Below are positions 26,806-35,312 of a stretch of DNA of 64,000 nucleotides, one piece after another. The DNA comes from Methanocella sp. PtaU1.Bin125 (GTDB lineage Archaea > Halobacteriota > Methanocellia > Methanocellales > Methanocellaceae). Under the pieces are notes generated by a model. That model made no database searches. It was not told the origin of the DNA and saw only the letters and a program-made list of their open reading frames with translations. Every line of letters begins with the position of its first letter. The first letter of the stretch is position 1. The stretch lies in contig MVRA01000215.1 in NCBI GenBank assembly GCA_002067315.1, positions 1 through 64,000 on the forward strand, read 5' to 3'. A program made the translations under genes and the position numbers.

Positions 26806-27906
26806 ATGAGGGTGAAAACGTGGCGTGCTATAGCGGTACTATCATTATTTTGTTTCATCAGTGTCATCGTATCATTAACTGCGGCTGTACCGGCGCAGGC
26901 CCATACGGCCATCCTGACGCCGAATGATTCAGGGGACATTATTTATAATGGAACCGGCACTCATGACGTACCCCTGTATCTTACTATCTCGGCAACAGTG
27001 CCATTCCCTGATAACTATATCGTATTTAATGGGGTACATGTACAAAAATCAAACCATTTTAGCATTACTGTCTCTCCAGTCGAGTCATTCTCAGTTAGCG
27101 TTGAAATATTGGATATTTTTGGTCAGAAAGTATGGTTCCCCCTCGATAGTACTATGAACGGTAATACGGGGTCATTTGCTAGGGGGGACATTACTCCCGG
27201 CACCTATAATATTAAAATCGATGCCCCTCATACCGCTTCTTCGGTATCTGTAACACTAACCTCTAAGTATGTTCCTGATGAGGATGGTAATTATATTGCG
27301 GTTTTTAATACGGCAGGCATACCAGATGGTGTCTACTCAATTAAGCAGGATGGCGTGGAAGTAGCGAAAGCGTATGTGGGGCTGGAGCCATATACTATAA
27401 ATTTCTATAATGAATGGAATTTGATATCTATTCCGTTGACACTAGAGAGTAACGATTTGTCAGATATATTCCCGGCAGATGTATTGAGCCATATCACGGA
27501 TATCTGGGGCTGGGATGAGTCTGTGCAGGACTGGATATATTATTCGATTAACCCGAACGACTACTTCTATCAGTACTATCCAAAAATTACTGAATTAGAG
27601 ACTGGTCGAGCCTACTGGGTAAGAATGGAAGGTACGGCTTCTGTGACAGTAGCTGGGACCGTGCCATCCTGTGCGCCAGATAGCCCTGTAGCCCTGGTGA
27701 ATGAGTGGAATTGTGTCGGCCTCACAGATATGTCCCCTGTGCCAGTTACCACAATGTATCCTGGTGCTACTGATATATGGGGATGGGACCCCGTCGCACA
27801 AGACTGGGTGTACTATTCGATCGACCCGAACGACTACTTCTATCAGTACTATCCGAAGATAAACAATATCATGCCTGGTAACGGGTACTGGGTAAGGATG
27901 GAGTGA
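26806..27906 (+). CDS. Secreted surface protein with WxW/YWVRM repeats
   Basis: A 366-residue protein with a clear signal peptide (MRVKTWRAIAVLSLFCFISVIVSL...AQA). The C-terminal half has two repeats of ~90 residues, each with FNEWNLISIPL or VNEWNCVGLTD, DIWGWD, QDW, YYSI(N/D)PNDYFYQYYPKI and a final YWVRME; the second ends the protein. Such repeats occur in exported proteins of archaea and bacteria and probably bind sugar or other surface polymers; I do not know a defined function. The gene is much more AT-rich than its neighbours and the two repeats keep near-identical DNA around 27550-27580 and 27826-27856. A partner gene follows after five bases. Confidence 0.75.
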   Translation: MRVKTWRAIAVLSLFCFISVIVSLTAAVPAQAHTAILTPNDSGDIIYNGTGTHDVPLYLTISATVPFPDNYIVFNGVHVQKSNHFSITVSPVESFSVSVEILDIFGQKVWFPLDSTMNGNTGSFARGDITPGTYNIKIDAPHTASSVSVTLTSKYVPDEDGNYIAVFNTAGIPDGVYSIKQDGVEVAKAYVGLEPYTINFYNEWNLISIPLTLESNDLSDIFPADVLSHITDIWGWDESVQDWIYYSINPNDYFYQYYPKITELETGRAYWVRMEGTASVTVAGTVPSCAPDSPVALVNEWNCVGLTDMSPVPVTTMYPGATDIWGWDPVAQDWVYYSIDPNDYFYQYYPKINNIMPGNGYWVRME

Positions 27907-27911
27907 GATAA

Positions 27912-28955
27912 ATGAAAATGAACTACAAGAGTATGCTAATATTATTAGTTCTTTTGTTCCTGATTATTGCTTTGTCAGATATTGCAAATGCAGCTGTAAC
28001 GCCAAAACCATTTCCGACTGTAAGACCCACGGCTCCACCTTCAGGCGGTGGCGGAGGCAGCTATTACACCCCGCCAGTAATTACCCCGTCGCCCACCCCG
28101 TCGCCCGTGCCCCCGAACCGGCTGGACACTCCGCTTCCCTCCAAGGTCAACATAGGCGGCGTGCCGGTCACAATATCGGGGACTCAGGTCTCAGTGCCGC
28201 TGGGCTATCTGTTCACCGAGGTCATCAAGAACAACGTCTTCGAGGCCCCGATCACGATGAATGACGGCGGTGCCGCCAAACTGTCGATCACGGTCGAGCC
28301 CTCGGGCAGCCAGACCGGCACCATCAAGTCCATGCACCTGATCGCGGAAAAGACGCTGATCAACGGGGGACAGGAGATCGGCGTGACGGTGGATATCGCG
28401 CTGGCCGGCCTGCCGTCGGGCAGCAGCATCAGCTTCGACCTGCTGGAGACCAACGCCACTGACATGGCGAAGGTGAACGAGCAGCTTTCGGCGTATAGCG
28501 ACAGGAGGTTCAGCACGGCGCCGCTCCTGGCGTTCAAGGCCACGAAGAACGGCCTGGAGAACGGCAAGGACATCCTGGGCGCCACGTTCACGTTCACCGT
28601 GCCGCGGCCGGACGATTTCGACCCGGGGGCCGCCTATTACGTGGTCCGGGAGAACGACGGGGCCTACGACATCCTGAACGCGACGCTGATCGGCAGCCCG
28701 GGCGCGGACCCGCTGGTCTTCGAAGTGGTGTCGCCGCGCGGTCTGTCCACGTTCTCCGTCGTCAAGGGGAATGCAAATACGCCCGTCGTAACCCCGGCGC
28801 CCGCGACGCCGACGCCTGCGCCTGCGGCGACGCCTGCCCCCGCTAACGGCATGGGCGGACTGACCGGCATCCTGGTGCTGCTCGGCACGTTCACCGTGGG
28901 GCTTGTCGCCGGAGCCGGCATCCTGGTCTTCGTCCTGTGGCTCCGCATCAGGTAG
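27912..28955 (+). CDS. Membrane-anchored surface protein
   Basis: A 347-residue protein: signal peptide (SMLILLVLLFLIIALSDIANA), a Pro/Thr/Gly-rich linker (SGGGGGSYYTPPVITPSPTPSPVPP), a ~200-residue beta-type domain, a second Pro/Ala/Thr linker and a C-terminal membrane helix (GILVLLGTFTVGLVAGAGILVFVLWLRIR). This is the plan of an S-layer or pseudo-pilus type surface protein. Base composition changes within the first linker: the first ~50 codons are AT-rich like the upstream gene, the rest GC-rich like the chromosome. Likely cotranscribed with the preceding gene. Confidence 0.75.
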   Translation: MKMNYKSMLILLVLLFLIIALSDIANAAVTPKPFPTVRPTAPPSGGGGGSYYTPPVITPSPTPSPVPPNRLDTPLPSKVNIGGVPVTISGTQVSVPLGYLFTEVIKNNVFEAPITMNDGGAAKLSITVEPSGSQTGTIKSMHLIAEKTLINGGQEIGVTVDIALAGLPSGSSISFDLLETNATDMAKVNEQLSAYSDRRFSTAPLLAFKATKNGLENGKDILGATFTFTVPRPDDFDPGAAYYVVRENDGAYDILNATLIGSPGADPLVFEVVSPRGLSTFSVVKGNANTPVVTPAPATPTPAPAATPAPANGMGGLTGILVLLGTFTVGLVAGAGILVFVLWLRIR

Positions 28956-28983
28956 GCCGGCAGGCTTACCTGTCACTTTTTTT
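28950..28983 (+). terminator. Hairpin plus T-run after the surface-protein pair
   Basis: AGGTAGGCC and GGCTTACCT pair with one mismatch around a 4-base loop, overlapping the stop codon, and seven T follow at 28977-28983. The layout is that of a transcription terminator. Confidence 0.6.
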
Positions 28984-29200
28984 ATCCGTGCTTTTTCTGA
29001 TGGTATTTTACGTCAGGGCTTCCTGCGATGGTACGATAAAGTGAATTAAAGGCGTATAAAGAATTATTTTGCATTCTGAGTTAAAATAAAGCGTCTTTTT
29101 CATAAGCGCCGGAAGTAAGGGATAAGTATACTTATCTGATAAATTGTCCAAGTATGAGGTGTCAAGCCCATAGCGGCTGGCAAGCACTGAGGGATTACTG

Positions 29201-30010
29201 ATGTTAAAAAAATTACTGGTAACAATTGCGGTTGTGACGATGCTAATGGCCATCGTCCCGCTGTCGTCGGCTGCATCGGATGAGATACAGCCATATAACG
29301 GCTGGATCGGGGCGGACTCCCCGCTGTACGGCCTCAAGCTGTTCTTCCAGAAGTTCGACGAGTCCCTGGCGGGCAATGCCAATGCGAAGCTCGTCAGGCA
29401 GATGGCTCACGCCGAGGAGCGGTTATCGGAAGCCCACGCGATGGGCCTGCGCAACAACACCGGGGCCATGGAAGCGGCGCTCAACGAATATCGCCTGGCG
29501 CTCCAGCAGATGAACGCTACGATGGACGACCCGGCGGTCGACGAGGGCACCTATCTGAACATGTCCCGCCAGATGGAGAAGCACCAGAACCACTTCCGGT
29601 ACATGGTCAATAACTCCACCCTGACCGAGCAGTCCCGGAACCGCTGGGCGAACGCGTTCAGCTATTGCGAGCAGTTCAAGAACGGGAGGCCGTTCGTCTA
29701 TGTGAACGACACGGCTTACTTCGTGCCGCCCGGCCAGATGGAGAAGATGAACTGGACGCATGTCCCGCCGGGCATGGCGAAGAAAGGATACCAGGCCCCG
29801 CAGCCGACCGTCGTCGACGGAAAAGTATTCTGGCCGTGGGACAAGGAATACAACCACGACTATAACTATAGCTACGAGTACGGCAATGGCACGGGCATCA
29901 ACCAGGAAACGAACAATTACAGCTACAACAACAGCTACCTGAGCCCCGGCCCTCATGGCAACGGCAACGGCAACGCGAACGGCAATGCGAATGGTAACGG
30001 AAAGAAATAG
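29201..30010 (+). CDS. Secreted DUF5667-type protein with Asn/Gly tail
   Basis: A 269-residue exported protein. Signal peptide MLKKLLVTIAVVTMLMAIVPLSSA, then the DUF5667 hallmark ADSPLYGLKLFFQKFDESLAGNANAKL and a helical AEERLSEAHAMG region. The C-terminus is rich in Tyr/Asn and ends GNGNGNANGNANGNGKK, a low-complexity tail. The function of DUF5667 proteins is not established. In the 245 bases upstream no second gene is seen; the region is AT-rich near 29040-29160. Confidence 0.75.
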   Translation: MLKKLLVTIAVVTMLMAIVPLSSAASDEIQPYNGWIGADSPLYGLKLFFQKFDESLAGNANAKLVRQMAHAEERLSEAHAMGLRNNTGAMEAALNEYRLALQQMNATMDDPAVDEGTYLNMSRQMEKHQNHFRYMVNNSTLTEQSRNRWANAFSYCEQFKNGRPFVYVNDTAYFVPPGQMEKMNWTHVPPGMAKKGYQAPQPTVVDGKVFWPWDKEYNHDYNYSYEYGNGTGINQETNNYSYNNSYLSPGPHGNGNGNANGNANGNGKK

Positions 30011-30127
30011 GGGATAACAGTCGTTCCCTGTATTCTTTGCTGTTGTCTGTACGAACAGTACCGGCGCAGTGCACGCCTGCGAAATTTTTTTGTAATTTTT
30101 TTATACCTGTCTCTTGCAACTTATTTT

Positions 30128-31516
30128 ATGATTCTCAAATTGTTGAAGGCGGAAGGGCTCGCCCATCATACTTACTTCATCGGCTCGAAAGGCGAAGCTG
30201 CGGTCATCGACCCGCGGCGGGAAGCCGGAGACGTGAAGGAGATCCTTGACATCGCCCGCGACAGGTGTATGCGCATAAAGTACATACTCGAGACCCATCG
30301 CAACGAGGACTTCGTGCACGGGTCGCCAGAGGTCGCCCGCCTGACCGGTGCGACCATCCGTCATGGCAGCAACCTGCCGTTCAAGTACGGCGAGCCCATG
30401 AAGGAGGGGGACGAGGTATCGTTCGGGGGCCTGACCGTACGGGCGCTGGAGACGCCGGGGCACACGCCGGAGAGCCTGACGTATGTCCTCTACGATACGA
30501 CCTTCCCGGACATACCTGTCGCCATATTCACCGGCGACACGCTCTTCGTTGGCAGCACGGGCCGGACCGACCTGGCTCCCGGAGGCAAAGAAGCAAACGC
30601 CCGGACGCTTTACCATTCCATCCACGAGAAGATACTGCCGCTGGGCGATACGGCGCTGATGTGCCCGGCCCACGGCGCGGGCTCGGTCTGTGGCGCCGGC
30701 ATGGGCGACCGCGACTGGAGCACGCTCGGCTATGAAAAGCGGGCCAACCCGCACCTGCAGCTCAGCAAAGACGAGTTCGTCCGGGCAAAGGTGAACGAAA
30801 AGTTCGTGATTCCGCCATACTTCCGGACGATGGAAGAGTATAATCTTAACGGGCCTCCGCCGCTTTCCGGGCGCAAGACGCCGCGGGGGATGGGCCTGGC
30901 TGAGTTCGAGGCAGCCATACGCAAAGACGGCACGAAGCTCGTCGACACCCGGCTGCCGCAGGCATATGGCGGAGGACACATCGCGGGCTCGTACAACATA
31001 TGGCTCGGCGGCATGGCGGTATTCCCCGGGGTGCTGTTCAACGCCCGCGACGAGATCGTCCTTTTGCCATACCGTGACCAGGATGCGTACACGGCCGACC
31101 GGTACCTGTCCCGGATCAGCTATGACAACGTACCGGGGTTCCTGTGCGGCGGATTCGAGAAGTGGCAGAACTCGGGCAGGCCGATCCGGCACATGGGCGA
31201 GCTGTCGGTCGAAGAGCTGAAGGCAAAGCTGGATAAGGGCGAGATCGCGCTGCTCGACGTCAGGGAGCCGCGGGAATGGGCCGCCGGGGGCATCGTGCCC
31301 GGGGCCCGTCTGATGTATGTCGGCGATATCGAAGGGCGGCTGAAAGACGTGCCCCGGGGCAAACCCATAGCGTCGATGTGCTCCGTGGGACACCGCGGGA
31401 GCATCGGCGCCAGCATTCTCGAAAGGTCTGGCATCGAGAACGCGTACAACGTGCTCGGCGGGTTCACGGCCTGGAAGCACAAGGACTACCCGATAACGAA
31501 ATTTCCTAACGCCTGA
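30128..31516 (+). CDS. MBL-fold hydrolase with two rhodanese domains
   Basis: A 462-residue protein: N-terminal metallo-beta-lactamase domain of the persulfide-dioxygenase type (residues ~1-250), then two rhodanese domains. The metal motif is ETHRNEDFVHG, where the second His of HxHxDH is Asn; the rest (ETPGHTPES, FTGDTLFVG, CPAHGAG) is intact. The first rhodanese domain lacks an active-site cysteine; the second has MCSVGHRGS, a full active loop. It probably handles persulfide or thiosulfate sulfur. Its stop overlaps the convergent YeeE-like gene by 11 bases. A TATA-like TTTTTTATACC at ~30097 suggests a leaderless transcript. Confidence 0.88.
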   Translation: MILKLLKAEGLAHHTYFIGSKGEAAVIDPRREAGDVKEILDIARDRCMRIKYILETHRNEDFVHGSPEVARLTGATIRHGSNLPFKYGEPMKEGDEVSFGGLTVRALETPGHTPESLTYVLYDTTFPDIPVAIFTGDTLFVGSTGRTDLAPGGKEANARTLYHSIHEKILPLGDTALMCPAHGAGSVCGAGMGDRDWSTLGYEKRANPHLQLSKDEFVRAKVNEKFVIPPYFRTMEEYNLNGPPPLSGRKTPRGMGLAEFEAAIRKDGTKLVDTRLPQAYGGGHIAGSYNIWLGGMAVFPGVLFNARDEIVLLPYRDQDAYTADRYLSRISYDNVPGFLCGGFEKWQNSGRPIRHMGELSVEELKAKLDKGEIALLDVREPREWAAGGIVPGARLMYVGDIEGRLKDVPRGKPIASMCSVGHRGSIGASILERSGIENAYNVLGGFTAWKHKDYPITKFPNA

Positions 31517-32045
31517 GCGCCTGCCCGATCCGGTCGATCATGAAGGCCGCGAGCACCATGGCGATGCCATACACGATCGCCGTGACCAGCGGGTCGGTCT
31601 TTGCCACGCTGCTGACCGTCAGCTCCCCATAATCGGGCTTATCCAGGGCCCGGTCGATCGACGGCTTCGCGTATGCGTAAGCCAGCGAGCCCAGGAGCCC
31701 GCCGATCACGGCCAGCAGGGCGTCCGGCTTGCCTTCCATCATGCCCACGATGCCTGTGCCCGGGCAGTACCCGCACATCGCGAAACCTTTGCCGAACATG
31801 AAGCCGCCGACCGTCATCGCCAGCACCTTTAACGGCTTGATCGTGAAGTGCCGGACGCCCTGCGCCGCGAACGCGTAGATACCGACGGCCGCCACCCCGA
31901 TGGAGGTCATCATCAGCTTCAACAGCCCCAGGTCCCGGAGCCCGAGCATGCCATGCAGCCTGCCATAATCCGATGCGCCGGCCCGCTGCAGCGCGAACCC
32001 GAAGAAGAAACCGATGAGGGCGGCCAGCACGCCTTCGCTGTTCAT
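31506..32045 (-). CDS. YeeE/YedE-type sulfur transporter, second half
   Basis: A ~179-residue membrane protein with family signature CGYCPGTGIVGMMEGKPDALLAVIGGLLGSL. YeeE/YedE proteins import thiosulfate or related sulfur compounds, with conserved cysteines along the path. In this locus the family is split into two genes, this one and 32042-32506. The ATG at 32045 overlaps the upstream stop (ATGA) with GAGGTG before it. Convergent with the MBL-rhodanese gene, a fitting partner in sulfur use. Confidence 0.85.
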   Translation of the reverse strand: MNSEGVLAALIGFFFGFALQRAGASDYGRLHGMLGLRDLGLLKLMMTSIGVAAVGIYAFAAQGVRHFTIKPLKVLAMTVGGFMFGKGFAMCGYCPGTGIVGMMEGKPDALLAVIGGLLGSLAYAYAKPSIDRALDKPDYGELTVSSVAKTDPLVTAIVYGIAMVLAAFMIDRIGQALRR

Positions 32046-32506
32046 CGGAGACACCTCATGAACCGTAACGTCAATATGCCCGAGAGGAATGTCGCTGCCG
32101 CAAACAGCAGGCTGCCGAGCGACATCTGTGCCCCGCCGCTGAGGATGTTGCCGCTGGTGCAGCCTCTGCCGATCCGCGCCCCGAACAGCATGACGAAGCC
32201 GCCGATTAGCTGCATCAGCACGTCCGTCAGCGATCGCATCGGCCGGCCCCGGCTGCGGCCGAAGAGCAGAGCGGAGGCCATGCCGCCCAGCGCCATGAAG
32301 ATGACGAGAATGAACTGATAGTCTACGTTCGAGTGCTTTTTCAGGAACGCGTTTTGCTCCACGGCCGGGCTGCCCGCCGCTTTCAGGCCCATGGCATCCG
32401 CAGTTACAAACGACGACGAGACGCCCAGGGGTTTCCGGACGACATACGAAAGGACGTTCAGGATGCCAATGAAGGCCCCTGCGATGAACCAGTGCAAGAA
32501 TCTCAT
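32042..32506 (-). CDS. YeeE/YedE-type sulfur transporter, first half
   Basis: A 154-residue membrane protein with the first-half signature GARIGRGCTSGNILSGGAQMSLGSLLF and KPLGVSSSF near the N-terminus. It forms a translationally coupled pair with the next gene; together they match a full-length YeeE. No TusA-like protein is seen nearby; the rhodanese protein could take that part. Confidence 0.85.
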   Translation of the reverse strand: MRFLHWFIAGAFIGILNVLSYVVRKPLGVSSSFVTADAMGLKAAGSPAVEQNAFLKKHSNVDYQFILVIFMALGGMASALLFGRSRGRPMRSLTDVLMQLIGGFVMLFGARIGRGCTSGNILSGGAQMSLGSLLFAAATFLSGILTLRFMRCLR

Positions 32507-32824
32507 GTTACCACCATGGAAGTGTCAGCCTGTATGATGAAAAAGCCCAAGAAGGGAAAGAGTGGTTTCGTCCGGCATTGCCACGTTAAGACATCCCGAT
32601 TGCCACGATATAGTCTGGCTCGACAAAACCTGGACTGTACCATGCCAGTAGTAAACATCATGCCATTTGAGAAATATAAATAGGCCATATTTACTAAATG
32701 TATTCAGAATACATCGCTATATTGCTTGCATTTTCGATTTTAGTGAAAAATATGCGTTTTTAACCAAAAAGTTTAACAATCCCCTACCAGATAAGTCAAT
32801 GGGGGACAGGGGGGAGGAATCTCT
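32507..32824. other. Intergenic region with AT-rich promoter
   Basis: The 318 bases hold no convincing gene. The right half is AT-rich (GCCATATTTACTAAATG near 32683, AAATATGCGTTTTTAACC near 32749) and probably carries divergent promoters for the YeeE pair and the secreted protein. Confidence 0.5.
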
Positions 32825-32861
32825 ATGAGAAAAGGGGACGTGGGAGGAATCTCTATGAGAA
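32811..32861 (+). repeat. Duplicated ribosome-binding site and start codon
   Basis: The string ggaggaatctctatgagaa occurs twice, 30 bases apart, so the gene has two in-frame ATGs (32825, 32855) each with the same Shine-Dalgarno. Only the second is followed directly by the signal peptide. Confidence 0.9.
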
Positions 32862-33361
32862 AGATATTCTGCATACTGGCAATATTGCTACTGTTCGTCC
32901 CGGCCGCTGCGCTGGCACAACGTACCGAAGCGACGACCTCCGAACAGGCTGATACAGGAGCCCTCCCGGACAGTGTCCTGTACATCGTCAGTGAAGTGAC
33001 GGACCGGCTGGCGCTGGCGTATGCCACGCACGACTATGACGGGATCGAGGGGTACATGCTGATCAAGGAGCAGGAGCTGCTCCAGACCATCGGCGCGACC
33101 GACAGGAACGACGTGAAAGTCAGGGCGCATGTCAACCTGGAAGAGCAGACTGCCGGGGCCAGGGTCATGATCAGGCCGGACTGCCTCGACAGGAAGCTGA
33201 TGGCCAGCGTGAACATCCACCTGAACGACGAGGGACAGCGCCAGATCGATATGAAGATCCGGGGCGACCTGACCGAGACACAACAGGCCTATGTTCAGGC
33301 GTTGGTTGAAAAGATAAAGTACCAGATGCCCGGCACAGTGATTAAGGTCAAATACCTGTAA
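32855..33361 (+). CDS. Secreted hypothetical protein
   Basis: A 168-residue protein from the second ATG (MRKIFCILAILLLFVPAAALAQ, a signal peptide with AxA). The mature part has mixed alpha/beta character (SVNIHLNDEGQRQIDMKIRGDL) and no family I recognise. The upstream ATG at 32825 would add MRKGDVGGIS, weakening the signal. A strong terminator follows. Confidence 0.7.
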   Translation: MRKIFCILAILLLFVPAAALAQRTEATTSEQADTGALPDSVLYIVSEVTDRLALAYATHDYDGIEGYMLIKEQELLQTIGATDRNDVKVRAHVNLEEQTAGARVMIRPDCLDRKLMASVNIHLNDEGQRQIDMKIRGDLTETQQAYVQALVEKIKYQMPGTVIKVKYL

Positions 33362-33368
33362 GCCGGTA

Positions 33369-33413
33369 ATGTGACCGTTTGATCAGTACGCCTCCGGTCA
33401 CATCTATTTTTTT
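33369..33413 (+). terminator. Stem-loop with T-run
   Basis: ATGTGACCG (33369-33377) and CGGTCACAT (33395-33403) pair perfectly, followed by seven T at 33407-33413. A further hairpin, GCACCGG/CCGGTGC (33421-33442), follows. Confidence 0.75.
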
Positions 33414-33514
33414 CGGCAGCGCACCGGTAAAACAGCCGGTGCAAGCCGTCTGCATACCATTTTTACACAAAGATTATTACACCAGGAAAATCTAACACTG
33501 ATCGGCACGAAAAT

Positions 33515-35083
33515 ATGAACGAACTCGAACTGGAGGCCCTGGTCTCCGCCGGGGAGACGAGCAACATCGAGTTCAAGGAGCTGCTCAACGAGCACACGCA
33601 CCTGAACTCCCGGCGGATGGAGAACCTGGCCTGCCAGATGAAGCACCGCGTGATCGCGGGCAACGGCAGCGCCATCTACGTGATCGGGGTCACGGACGCG
33701 GGAAGCATGAAGGGCATCCCCCGCGCGGAGTTCGACGAGACCGTGTTCGTGCTGGACAATATCGCCATGGAGATCGACGCCAGAGTCACCGGGGTCGAGG
33801 AGTACCAGGTCAACGGCGGCCTGGTCGGCCTGGTCTCGGTGGAGAGCAACCCGAAGACCGCGGAACACATCCTGATCGGCACCGCGGGCCACGTGGACCA
33901 CGGGAAGAGCACGCTGGTCGGCGCGCTGGTGACGGGCACGACCGACGACGGCGCGGGCCGGACCCGTATCTACCTGGACGTGCTGCCGCACGAGATAGCC
34001 CGCGGGCTGTCTGCCGACCTGTCCTATGCGGTGTACGGCATCAAGGGCAAAGACGTCATCCACCTGAAGAATCCGCTCAACAAGAAGGAGAGCGCCAACG
34101 TCGTGGCCCAGGCGGACAAGATCATCTCTTTTGTGGACACCGTAGGCCATGAGCCCTGGCTCCGCACGACTATCCGGGGCATCGTGGGCCAGAAGCTGGA
34201 CTACGGCCTCCTCGTCGTGGCGGCGGACGACGGGGTGACCCACATCACCAGGGAGCACCTGGGGATCCTGCTGGCCATGGAGCTGCCGGTGATCATCGCG
34301 CTGACGAAGGTCGATATCGCGACAGCAGAGCAGATCAGGAAGGCGGAGTCGGCCATCCACAACGTCCTCAAGCTGGTCGGCCGGGTGCCCTACCGGGTGA
34401 AGGCCGCGGGCGACGTCGCCACGGTCGCGGTAAAGGCGCCGGAGGGCATCGTGGTCCCGCTCATATACACGTCATCCGTTACCCGGGAGGGCTATGACCT
34501 GCTGGAGCGGCTCATCTTCAGCCTCCCCAAGCGGAACCTGATGTCGAAAGAGCCGTTCGAGCTGTACATCGACCGCATCTACCAGGTGGACGGCGTGGGC
34601 GTGGTCGTCAGCGGCACGATCAAGCAGGGCGAACTGGCGCCGAACGAGTCGCTCTACCTGGGCCCGATGAAAGACGGCTCCTTCGCCCGGGTGAAAGTAC
34701 AGTCCATCGAGATGCACCACTACCGCGTCAACCGCGGCAGCGCCGGGGACATCGTCGGCGTCGCCATTAAGGGCGTCCGGCCGTCGGAGATCGTCCGGGG
34801 CATGGTCCTCGCCCGGGAACAGCCGGAGGCCACCTGGGAGTTCGACGCGGAGATCCTCATCCTGAACCATCCCACGCGCATCGGCCTCGGCTACGAGCCC
34901 GTCATCCACCTGGAGACGATCTGCGAGGCCGTCGAGGTCGTCGGCCTGGACACGGACTACATGATGGCCGGCCAGCAGGGCCGCGCCCGGATACGGTTCA
35001 AGTTCCGGCCCTACGTCGTGGAGCCGGGGCAGAAGTTCATCTTCCGCGAGGGCAAAAGCAAAGGCGTCGGCCGCGTTTTGTAA
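33515..35083 (+). CDS. GTPBP1-type translational GTPase
   Basis: A 522-residue EF-Tu-like GTPase. An N-terminal ~110-residue extension precedes the G domain: G1 GTAGHVDHGKSTL, G3 DTVGHEPW, G4 LTKVD; then domain II (VDGVGVVVSGTIKQGELAPNESLYLGP) and domain III ending YVVEPGQKFIFREG. The N-terminal extension plus this order matches archaeal homologues of eukaryotic GTPBP1/2, thought to act in ribosome rescue or mRNA turnover. The cellular role in methanogens is not established. Its 3' end faces element A2. Confidence 0.85.
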   Translation: MNELELEALVSAGETSNIEFKELLNEHTHLNSRRMENLACQMKHRVIAGNGSAIYVIGVTDAGSMKGIPRAEFDETVFVLDNIAMEIDARVTGVEEYQVNGGLVGLVSVESNPKTAEHILIGTAGHVDHGKSTLVGALVTGTTDDGAGRTRIYLDVLPHEIARGLSADLSYAVYGIKGKDVIHLKNPLNKKESANVVAQADKIISFVDTVGHEPWLRTTIRGIVGQKLDYGLLVVAADDGVTHITREHLGILLAMELPVIIALTKVDIATAEQIRKAESAIHNVLKLVGRVPYRVKAAGDVATVAVKAPEGIVVPLIYTSSVTREGYDLLERLIFSLPKRNLMSKEPFELYIDRIYQVDGVGVVVSGTIKQGELAPNESLYLGPMKDGSFARVKVQSIEMHHYRVNRGSAGDIVGVAIKGVRPSEIVRGMVLAREQPEATWEFDAEILILNHPTRIGLGYEPVIHLETICEAVEVVGLDTDYMMAGQQGRARIRFKFRPYVVEPGQKFIFREGKSKGVGRVL

Positions 35084-35089
35084 AGGCAC

Positions 35090-35306
35090 CAAGTGTCCAA
35101 GAGAAGAGTCCAAGACGCCACTGTAGAAACTAAGAGGCGCCAAAAGGCCAAGACTTTATTTTTATATCAAGCGGCCAAGATGCGAAGGTATTTTCAGAGT
35201 TGATTATTGTTCTTGAGCTCTTGGTAACTTGAACCTAAAAAATCTTGGCGCCCTGGCGCCTCATATTTTCTACAGTGGCGCCTTGGACTCTTCTCTTGGA
35301 CACCTG
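35090..35306. repeat. Long imperfect inverted repeat, family A copy 2
   Basis: The left arm carries the same core as copy 1 (ccactgtagaaactaag, 35114-35136) and the same flanking ccaagtgtccaag sub-repeats; the right arm has ttttctacagtggcg (35265-35279). It fills the gap between two convergent genes, as copy 1 does, with an AT-rich centre. Confidence 0.85.
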
Positions 35307-35312
35307 GCGGCT

